From JAHQVV01 sp044439905 (lineage in GTDB: Bacteria; Planctomycetota; Phycisphaerae; Phycisphaerales; Phycisphaeraceae), in NCBI GenBank assembly GCA_044439905.1, contig JBITAC010000148.1, forward strand, positions 1 to 64,000: DNA of 64,000 bases, in the 5' to 3' direction. Made by a program: the position numbers and the translations under genes. Within the stretch, counting starts at the first letter, position 1. Each line of letters begins with the position of its first letter. Below, piece after piece: positions 57,966 through 64,000 of the stretch. A model generated the notes under the pieces. That model saw nothing but the letters and a program-made list of their open reading frames with translations. It did not search any database and was not told the origin of the DNA.

Positions 57966-59360
57966 ATGCTGCAAGCATTCATCAACATGTGGAAGATCAA
58001 GGAGCTACGCAACAAGCTCCTGTTCACCCTGTCGATGCTGGCGATCTACCGCATCGGCTTCTTTATCCCGCTGCCCGGCGTGAACCAGGAAGTCCTCAGC
58101 AAATCGCTGGGCAGCGCGACCGGCGGACTGGGTAACCTCGTCAGCTACATGCAGATCTTTACCGGCGGCTCGCTGAGCCAGTCGACGATCTTCGGCCTGG
58201 GCATCATGCCCTACATCTCGGCCGCGATTATCTTCCAGCTTCTGGGCAGCGTCTCCGAACGCCTCAAGGCCCTGAAAAAAGAAGGCCCGGTCGGCCAGCA
58301 GAAAATCCAGGAATACACCCGCTACGCGACGGTCGCCCTCTGTCTTGTGCAGGCGATCTTCTGGTTGCGGTATATGCCGTCGATCGGCGCCGTGTATCCC
58401 GAGTACGTCTCCAGCCCGATCTACTGGGTCTGCGGCGTGCTGGGGCTGACGGCCGGCTCCGTCTTCCTGATGTGGCTGGGCGAGCAGATCGATAAGTACG
58501 GCATCGGCAACGGCGTCTCGCTCATCATCACCGCCGGCATCATCGCGGGCATGCCCAACGCCATCGGCCAGATCGTCGCGGGCTTCTCGCTCACCGGCGA
58601 AGGCGGCGAATACGACATCATGACGGTGATCTTCCTGGTCGCCTCCTTCGTCCTCGTCGTCGCCGGGGCGGTCATCATCACCCAGGGCCAACGCCGCATC
58701 CCGATCCAGCAAGCCAAGCATACCCGTGGTCGGCGCGTCTACGGCGGGCAGAAGAGCTACCTCCCGCTGCGGGTGAACCACGGCGGCGTCATGCCGATCA
58801 TCTTCGCGTCTTCGCTGATGATCTTCCCCTCGATCCTGCTCGCCTGGCTCGTGCCCCAGTTCCCACAGACCCCGGGCGACACCGGCTTCACCGCGGTGAT
58901 GGCCAGCATCGTCGGCTTCCTCAACCGCGAACTCGGGGACATGACCGGCTACATCTACGCGGTCCTGTACCTCGCGATGATCTACTTCTTCAGCTACTTC
59001 TGGACCTCCGTCCAGTTCAACCCCGAAGAAACCGCGACCAACCTCCGTGACCACGGCAGCTTTATCCCCGGGCTACGCCCCGGGCCGCGCACGGCCGAGT
59101 ACCTCGAGACCGTCATGGAACGGATCACCTACGTCGGTGCCGGCTTCCTCTGTGCGATTGCGATCATCCCAACGATCGTGAGCTCGCTGTTCGGGATCCC
59201 GTTTATGATTACCCAGTTCCTCGGCGGGACGGGTCTGTTGATCTGCGTGAGCGTGATGCTGGACTTTGTGCAGCGGATCGAGGCGCAGCTGATGATGCGA
59301 AACTACAGCGGCTTCCTCGAAGGGGGAGGGGGCGGTTCGAAGATCCGCCGGACTCGGTAA
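57966..59360 (+). CDS. secY: Preprotein translocase subunit SecY
   Basis: Channel subunit of the Sec translocon in the inner membrane. The 464-residue product has about ten membrane helices, the plug region after helix 1, the cytosolic loop with QGQRRIPIQQAKHTRG, and the ATNLRDHGSFIPGLRPG loop that contacts SecA. The C-terminus is glycine-rich and basic. adk, often next, is absent; map follows after 115 bp with its own promoter. Confidence 0.98.
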   Translation: MLQAFINMWKIKELRNKLLFTLSMLAIYRIGFFIPLPGVNQEVLSKSLGSATGGLGNLVSYMQIFTGGSLSQSTIFGLGIMPYISAAIIFQLLGSVSERLKALKKEGPVGQQKIQEYTRYATVALCLVQAIFWLRYMPSIGAVYPEYVSSPIYWVCGVLGLTAGSVFLMWLGEQIDKYGIGNGVSLIITAGIIAGMPNAIGQIVAGFSLTGEGGEYDIMTVIFLVASFVLVVAGAVIITQGQRRIPIQQAKHTRGRRVYGGQKSYLPLRVNHGGVMPIIFASSLMIFPSILLAWLVPQFPQTPGDTGFTAVMASIVGFLNRELGDMTGYIYAVLYLAMIYFFSYFWTSVQFNPEETATNLRDHGSFIPGLRPGPRTAEYLETVMERITYVGAGFLCAIAIIPTIVSSLFGIPFMITQFLGGTGLLICVSVMLDFVQRIEAQLMMRNYSGFLEGGGGGSKIRRTR

Positions 59361-59402
59361 ATAAAGCGGTAAAGCCGGTGTTAGTGCCTTACCTGAAACG
59401 AC

Positions 59403-59431
59403 TTGTCAGGGTTGCGGGCCGAAGGTACAAT
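59403..59431 (+). promoter_or_regulatory. Probable promoter upstream of map
   Basis: TTGTCA (59403-59408), a 17-bp spacer and TACAAT (59426-59431): five of six at both boxes. Initiation near 59438 would give a ~38-nt leader to map. It would start a second transcript for map-infA-rpmJ-rpsM-rpsK-rpoA-rplQ. Confidence 0.7.
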
Positions 59432-59475
59432 CCTCGGTTCGCCTCCGGGCCGTGTGGTTCGTGTGGGTTTGCGGT

Positions 59476-60246
59476 ATGGCAGTAATTTTCAAGACACAAG
59501 ACGAGATACAAAAAATGCGGGTCGCGGGCCGAGTGGTCCGCAAGGTGCACGATCGGGTCCGAGAGATCTGTAAGCCCGGCATCACCACCCGTGAGATCGA
59601 CCTGGAAGCGCAGCGCGTGATCGATGAAAGTGGGGCGGTGGGCCTGTTCAAGGGCTACCCCGGGCCGACCCCCTTCCCCGGCACGCTCTGCATCAGCCTG
59701 AACGAAGAAGTCGTTCACGGGATTGGGTCGGATCGGCAGGTACAAGACGGCGACGTGGTCGGGATCGATTGCGGCGTCAAGGTAGACGGCTGGTGCGGGG
59801 ACGCGGCGACAACGATTTTGGTCGGCGACGTGCCCGAAGACGTTCGGAAGATGTGCGAGGCGACCGAGCACTGCCTGAACATCGCGATCGAGAATGTCCG
59901 CCCCGGCAGGCGGTGGAGCCAGGTCGCCGACATGATGCAGCGTTACGCCGAGGCCCGGGGCTACGGCGTGGTGAGAGAGTTTGTAGGCCACGGCATCGGC
60001 CGAAGCATGCACGAAGACCCCAAGGTCCCCAACTACGCGGACCGTGAGACACGAAGACACGACATCGAGCTGCGGGAAGGCATTGTCCTCGCCATCGAGC
60101 CCATGCTCACCCTCGGCAAACGCGATGTGAAGACACTGGCCGACGGATGGACGGTCGTCACGAAAGACGGCAAGGCGTCGGCCCACTACGAACATACGGT
60201 GGCCGTCACCAGCGGCGGGGCGGAAGTCCTGACCGACGGCAACTAA
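59476..60246 (+). CDS. map: Methionine aminopeptidase type I
   Basis: Removes initiator methionine from nascent proteins; needs two metal ions. The 256-residue product has the ligands in GIDCGVKVDGWCGDAA (the two Asp), GHGIGRSMHEDP (His), AIEPML (Glu) and the late HTVAVTSGG region. The ATG at 59476 is preferred; a GTG at 59452 would add eight hydrophobic residues. It lies in the classic secY-map-infA position. Confidence 0.97.
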   Translation: MAVIFKTQDEIQKMRVAGRVVRKVHDRVREICKPGITTREIDLEAQRVIDESGAVGLFKGYPGPTPFPGTLCISLNEEVVHGIGSDRQVQDGDVVGIDCGVKVDGWCGDAATTILVGDVPEDVRKMCEATEHCLNIAIENVRPGRRWSQVADMMQRYAEARGYGVVREFVGHGIGRSMHEDPKVPNYADRETRRHDIELREGIVLAIEPMLTLGKRDVKTLADGWTVVTKDGKASAHYEHTVAVTSGGAEVLTDGN

Positions 60247-60314
60247 GACACCGGCAGACGCCAGAAGCAAGACATCCCCCGGACACGAGACGACCCGGCC
60301 AGGAAGAAACCGAT

Positions 60315-60530
60315 TTGCCCAAAGAAGACACGATCCAACTCGAAGGCGAAGTGATCGACGCCATGCCCAACGCCATGTTTAAGGTGAAGCTGGAAAACGA
60401 TCACGAAATCATCGCCCACATCTCCGGCAAGATGCGCAAGTTCTACATCCGCATCCTCCCCGGCGACCGGGTGACCGTCGAGATCAGCCCCTACGACCTG
60501 ACCAAGGGGCGGATCACCTACCGGCACTAA
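60315..60530 (+). CDS. infA: Translation initiation factor IF-1
   Basis: OB-fold initiation factor. The 71-residue product starts with TTG at 60315 (MPKEDTIQLEGEVID when read as Met), with AGGAAG eight bases upstream. It has the core HISGKMRKFYIRILPGDRV and ends LTKGRITYRH, as in other bacteria. No ATG is in a suitable place, so the TTG start is well supported. Confidence 0.95.
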   Translation: MPKEDTIQLEGEVIDAMPNAMFKVKLENDHEIIAHISGKMRKFYIRILPGDRVTVEISPYDLTKGRITYRH

Positions 60531-60626
60531 GTGCCCCGCGGCGGGTGATTGCTTCAGCTCCCCGCCCCGGACCGCCATCGCTCCCAACCCCACGCAAGCT
60601 ACGACCGAGATAGAAAGGCCGAAACC

Positions 60627-60752
60627 ATGAAGATCCTCAGCTCCCTACGAAGCGCCAAGGTCCGCCACGCCGACTGCAAAGTCGTCCGCCGTCGCGGCAA
60701 GGTGTTTGTTATCTGCAAGTCCAACCCACGCTTCAAGGCACGCCAGCGCTAA
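60627..60752 (+). CDS. rpmJ: 50S ribosomal protein L36 (zinc-free type)
   Basis: The smallest large-subunit protein, 41 residues. It has MKILSSLRSAK and CKVVRRRGKVFVICKSNPRFKARQ. It keeps two cysteines only; the CxxC...C...H zinc site of the classical L36 is incomplete. It therefore matches the zinc-independent paralogue type (E. coli YkgO), here in the normal operon position after infA. Confidence 0.94.
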   Translation: MKILSSLRSAKVRHADCKVVRRRGKVFVICKSNPRFKARQR

Positions 60753-60870
60753 CCCTTTGGCCCGGCCAGACGCCGGCCACCTCCCACCACCCAACACCAC
60801 CCCCACGGGGGCGAAGCCAGGTTCCCGCCGCGAACGGAAAGTGGAACCGCACAACTTCAAGGAACTATTT

Positions 60871-61254
60871 ATGCCCCGTATCGCAGGTATCGACGTCCCC
60901 GACAACAAGCCGCTCCGCTACTCCCTCCGCTACATCTACGGCATCGGGCCCAAGTTCGCGGAAGACCTCCTCATCGAGTCCGGGCTCGACGGCACCCAGC
61001 GCGCCAAGGAGCTCAGCGAAGACGACATCGCGAAGATCAACGGCATCATCGAAGCCAAGTACATCATCGAAGGGGCCCTGCGTCGGCAGACGACTCAGCA
61101 CATCCAGCGCCTCCGCGATATCCGCTGCTACCGCGGCGACCGCCACCGCCACGGCCTGCCCGTCCGCGGCCAGCGCACCCAGACCAACGCCCGTACCCGC
61201 AAGGGCCGTAAGAAGACCGTCGCCGGTAAGAAGTCCGTCAAGGGCATGAAGTAA
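60871..61254 (+). CDS. rpsM: 30S ribosomal protein S13
   Basis: Head protein contacting P-site tRNA and S19. The ATG at 60871, with AAGGA upstream, gives 127 residues, starting MPRIAGIDVPDNK. It has the helix-two-turn-helix core and RGDRHRHGLPVRGQRTQTNARTR before the basic tail. A 7-bp hairpin (GTAACAC/GTGTTAC, 61251-61267) covers its stop codon. Confidence 0.98.
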   Translation: MPRIAGIDVPDNKPLRYSLRYIYGIGPKFAEDLLIESGLDGTQRAKELSEDDIAKINGIIEAKYIIEGALRRQTTQHIQRLRDIRCYRGDRHRHGLPVRGQRTQTNARTRKGRKKTVAGKKSVKGMK

Positions 61255-61473
61255 CACACCGTGTTACAGACAGCCAGGCCGCCGGGTCGCATCGCGATCG
61301 TTTCGCCGGCGTCCAATCACCTGGGCGTCGTTACCTCGGCGAGCCAATCAGCCCGGCGTCCGTAGGCCGTCGGCTACGCAAACAAACCAACTACCCCGCG
61401 ACCCGTCGCGGCACATCGAAGCCAGGACCCCGCCGGTTGGAGAGTGGGTCCGTAACTTCCAGGAGCGCCTCCC

Positions 61474-61848
61474 ATGGCCAAGAGCAAGAAGATTCGCAAA
61501 AACGTCACGCGTGGCATCGCCCACGTCAAAGCCAGCTTCAACAACACCATCGTCACCATCACCGACGTCAACGGCGAGACCCTGTGCTGGGGCTCGGCGG
61601 GCACGGTGAACTTCAAGGGCTCGCGCAAAAGCACCCCCTTCGCCGCCACCCGTGCTGCCGAGGAATGTGCCGCCAAGGCCAAGAAGTTCGGCATGCGTGA
61701 AGTCGAAGTCAAGGTCAAGGGCGCCGGCCCGGGCCGTGAATCCGCCGTCACCGCGCTGCAGCGCGGCGGGCTGAAGATCACCGCCGTCGAAGACCACACC
61801 CCCATCCCGCACAACGGCTGCCGCCCCCGCAAGAAGCGCCGCGTGTAA
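61474..61848 (+). CDS. rpsK: 30S ribosomal protein S11
   Basis: Platform protein of the small subunit. The 124-residue product has KNVTRGIAHVKASFNNTIVTITD, the GSRKSTPFAA segment and the C-terminal DHTPIPHNGCRPRKKRRV, all canonical. AGGAG precedes the start. rpsD (S4), often next, is absent. Confidence 0.98.
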   Translation: MAKSKKIRKNVTRGIAHVKASFNNTIVTITDVNGETLCWGSAGTVNFKGSRKSTPFAATRAAEECAAKAKKFGMREVEVKVKGAGPGRESAVTALQRGGLKITAVEDHTPIPHNGCRPRKKRRV

Positions 61849-62004
61849 TCGGATGCCGCGGGCGTCCCGCCTGCCCATCACACGACAACCCCCATACCGC
61901 CAGAGAACAGAAGCAACGCCCGGCCTCCGCAGCAGGCCGGGCCGAGCGTGAATCTCGGGCACCTTCTTCCTTCCAAGAACCGCTGCGACGATTAGGAGCA
62001 AGCC

Positions 62005-63093
62005 ATGCGCATCCGTTGGCGAGGCCTCGAACTACCCCACCGTGTGGTCCCTGTCCAGGAGACCCTGTCCGATACCTACGGCAAGTTTGTCATCGAGCCG
62101 TTCGAACGCGGCTTCGGCACGACCGTTGGCAACGCGCTTCGCCGTATCCTGCTTTCCTCGCTTGAGGGCGCAGCGGTTACCGCGATCAAGATCAAGGGCG
62201 CCCCTCACGAGTTCACCTCGCTTGAGGGCGTGATGGAAGATGTCACGGACATCACCCTGAACGTGAAGAACATGGTCGTCTCGCTGGACGGCGAAGAGTC
62301 TCGCACCATGCGGCTCCAGGCCGAGGGCCCGGGTGAAGTTACCTGCGACCTGATCGAAGCCGACACGTCCGTCACGATCCACAACCCGACGAGCGTGCTC
62401 GCGACGCTGACCAAGCAGGTCGATTTTGATATCGAGTTCGTCGTCAAGAACGGCCGGGGCTACGTCCCGGCGTCCGAGCAGTACCAGAAGTCGGACGATG
62501 CCGACCAGGAAGTCGGGATGATCCCGGTGGACGCGATCTTCTCCCCCGTGACGCGAGTGCGTTACAAGGTTGAGGACACCCGCGTCGGCCAGAAGACCAA
62601 CTACGACAAGCTGACCCTTGAGGTCTGGACCAACGGCACGATCTCGCCGGAGATGGCGCTGGTCGAGGCGGCGAAGATCCTCCGCAAGCACCTCAACCCG
62701 TTTGTCCAGTACTTCGAGCTGGGCCAGGAGATCGCCAGCGAGACGGCCGCCGCGGCCGCGAAGGTCGATGAAGACCTGATCCGCAAGCTAGAGATGTCCG
62801 TCGCCGAGCTCGACCTGTCGGTGCGTGCGGCGAACTGCCTCGAGTCGGCGAAGATCGTGCTCGTGGCCGACCTGGTTTCGATGCCCGAGTCAGACCTGCT
62901 CAAGGTCCGCAGCTTCGGCCGAACCTCGCTGCGTGAGGTAAAGCGTAAGCTCGTCGACCTGGGGCTCGAGCTCGGGATGGAGCTGCCCGCCGAGGTCCGC
63001 CGGACCGAAGGCGCCGGCATCCTGATGGATTCGGAAGAAGAAGCCGCGGCCGACCTCGATGATTCCGAAGTCGAAGCCGAAGCACAAGAGTAG
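62005..63093 (+). CDS. rpoA: DNA-directed RNA polymerase subunit alpha
   Basis: Dimerises to scaffold RNA polymerase assembly. The 362-residue product has the N-terminal dimer domain (FVIEPFERGFGTTVGNALRRILLSS), a linker, and the C-terminal domain with the helix-hairpin-helix that binds UP elements and activators (DLVSMPESDLLKVRSFGRTSLREVK). It is about 30 residues longer than E. coli alpha through an acidic C-terminal tail (SEEEAAADLDD onward). AGGAG lies before the start. Confidence 0.97.
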   Translation: MRIRWRGLELPHRVVPVQETLSDTYGKFVIEPFERGFGTTVGNALRRILLSSLEGAAVTAIKIKGAPHEFTSLEGVMEDVTDITLNVKNMVVSLDGEESRTMRLQAEGPGEVTCDLIEADTSVTIHNPTSVLATLTKQVDFDIEFVVKNGRGYVPASEQYQKSDDADQEVGMIPVDAIFSPVTRVRYKVEDTRVGQKTNYDKLTLEVWTNGTISPEMALVEAAKILRKHLNPFVQYFELGQEIASETAAAAAKVDEDLIRKLEMSVAELDLSVRAANCLESAKIVLVADLVSMPESDLLKVRSFGRTSLREVKRKLVDLGLELGMELPAEVRRTEGAGILMDSEEEAAADLDDSEVEAEAQE

Positions 63094-63324
63094 ACCTACC
63101 CCCGCAGTGTCGAGTGACCCTCGGCCCTGCGGTTTTGTTTGTACACGGGGCCCACGATGCCCCGCCCCCGGTTAGGACGCCTTCGTGATCGAAGGCAAGG
63201 CCCGGCATGTCGCCGAGCCGCCGGCGGCAATTCCCCGCGGCCTGGCTTTCCGAGTCGCACGCGGGAGTGGCACCCCGGCTTGGGCATCTCACCCGGCCGG
63301 TCGTCAAGACTAAGGAGCTTCAAC

Positions 63325-63918
63325 ATGAGACACCGCGTCGCTGGTCGTATCCTCGGCCGCAAAACCAACCACCGTCGGGCGATGTTCCGCAACATGGCGG
63401 TCTCGCTGTTCACCCACGGCCAGATCACCACGACCGTGCCCAAGGCCAAGGCCGTCCGCCCGTTCGTCGAAAAGCTCATCACCGCCGCGAAGAAGGGCGA
63501 CCTCCACGCCCGCCGCCGCGTCATCACCAAGCTCGGCGGCGACCAGGTCATGGTCAAGCACGACAACGATGACGACGTCGTCCGCAACAAGTACGGCGAA
63601 GTGATCGGCGGCCCCAAGGTCGTCAAGCACCTCTTCGAAGAGATCGCCCCGCAGTACGCCGACCGCACCGGTGGCTATACCCGCATCATCCGCATCGGCA
63701 AGCACCGCATCGGCGACGCGTCCGACCTCTGCGTGCTGCAACTGGTCCGTGCCGAAGATGACGGCCCCAAGCTCGCCGGCGAACGCCCCCGCCGTGCGAA
63801 GTCCAACAAGCGCATGGAGTTCGCCGCGAAGCTCGCGAAGAACCACAAGAAGGCCGACAAGCCCGCGAAGGAAGAGCCCGCAGCCGAAGCGGCCGAAGAA
63901 ACCGAAAGCGCCGAGTAA
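63325..63918 (+). CDS. rplQ: 50S ribosomal protein L17 with extended tail
   Basis: Tunnel-exit region protein. The ATG at 63325, with AAGGAG upstream, starts MRHRVAGRILGRKTNHRRAMFRNM, the family start. At 197 residues it is much longer than E. coli L17 (127): an insertion near residues 75-100 and a Lys/Ala/Glu-rich tail (DKPAKEEPAAEAAEE) are added. The tail resembles that of S5 in the same cluster. It is the last gene before a terminator. Confidence 0.96.
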   Translation: MRHRVAGRILGRKTNHRRAMFRNMAVSLFTHGQITTTVPKAKAVRPFVEKLITAAKKGDLHARRRVITKLGGDQVMVKHDNDDDVVRNKYGEVIGGPKVVKHLFEEIAPQYADRTGGYTRIIRIGKHRIGDASDLCVLQLVRAEDDGPKLAGERPRRAKSNKRMEFAAKLAKNHKKADKPAKEEPAAEAAEETESAE

Positions 63919-63952
63919 TCACGGCTTGCTTCAGTAACATCAAGCACACTCA

Positions 63953-63985
63953 AGGCCTGGGGACCGATGTCCTCGGGCCTTTTTC
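63953..63985 (+). terminator. Rho-independent terminator of the ribosomal cluster
   Basis: A 12-bp stem (AGGCCTGGGGAC pairing with GTCCTCGGGCCT, two G-U) around a CGAT loop, followed by a run of T. It lies 35 nt after rplQ and closes the operon. Confidence 0.88.
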
Positions 63986-64000
63986 ATTGGAGTATCCTTC

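Noticed and set aside
61251..61267. 7-bp hairpin over the rpsM stop codon as a terminator
   Set aside because: No T-run follows and essential genes of the same cluster continue downstream. It may be chance or an RNA stability element.

Overview
The window is GC-rich, densely coding bacterial chromosome. It most likely comes from a planctomycete of the class Phycisphaerae. This is inferred from a prepilin-type protein of the planctomycete kind, a MoxR/DUF58/von Willebrand (VWA) operon that includes an ABC transporter, a ribosomal protein cluster lacking L30 (rpmD), and an RNase E/G with a long Arg/Lys-rich tail. No rRNA, CRISPR array, insertion sequence or prophage was seen. Five tRNAs are present: CAU (resembles tRNA-Ile2), Arg-CCU, Arg-UCU, His-GUG and Ala-UGC.

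Layout. (1) 1-1631: a large imperfect inverted duplication. Two arms of about 644 bp flank a 343-bp centre. Each arm carries the 3' ends of panE and of an unknown gene in convergent orientation; only the right-hand panE is complete in the window. (2) 2419-2581: two tRNAs. (3) 2628-8119: a leftward molybdenum cofactor operon, moaA-moaD-moaE-moeA-moaC-mog-mobA-fdhD, with overlapping or closely spaced genes. (4) 8242-9944: a DUF4956 membrane protein, a prepilin-like protein and tRNA-Arg. (5) 10015-22567: a leftward eight-gene operon. In transcription order it encodes a coiled-coil membrane protein, a MoxR ATPase, an exported membrane protein, an ABC ATPase and permease, a DUF58 protein, a BatA-like VWA protein and a two-VWA membrane protein. 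(6) 22767-32361: housekeeping and repair genes: mnmC, uvrB, a TIGR01777 epimerase, a photolyase, an MFS transporter, smpB and mnmE. (7) 32488-43006: envelope and RNA metabolism genes: yidC, rseP, dxr, an RNase E/G gene and ptsI. (8) 43234-46976: tRNA-His, an MlaE permease, a zinc-ribbon membrane protein, an SppA-like lipoprotein and tRNA-Ala. (9) 47302-63985: the S10-spc-alpha ribosomal supercluster from rpsJ to rplQ, including secY, map, infA, rpmJ and rpoA, and ending in a terminator.

How the genes fit together. Region 3 is a complete route from GTP to molybdenum cofactor and its guanine dinucleotide form, plus the sulfur-transfer protein for formate dehydrogenase; no molybdoenzyme lies in the window. 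Region 5 combines a AAA+ ATPase with four MIDAS-type VWA domains and an ABC transporter, which suggests an envelope-associated assembly or stress machine of unknown substrate. YidC, RseP, Dxr, RNase E/G, SecY and the r-proteins are core functions.

The points most worth a second look are the inverted duplication with mostly synonymous divergence between its arms, the uncharacterised MoxR/VWA/ABC operon, and a heptad-based inverted repeat in the leader of the RNase E/G gene. I found no clear evidence of an entirely new system.
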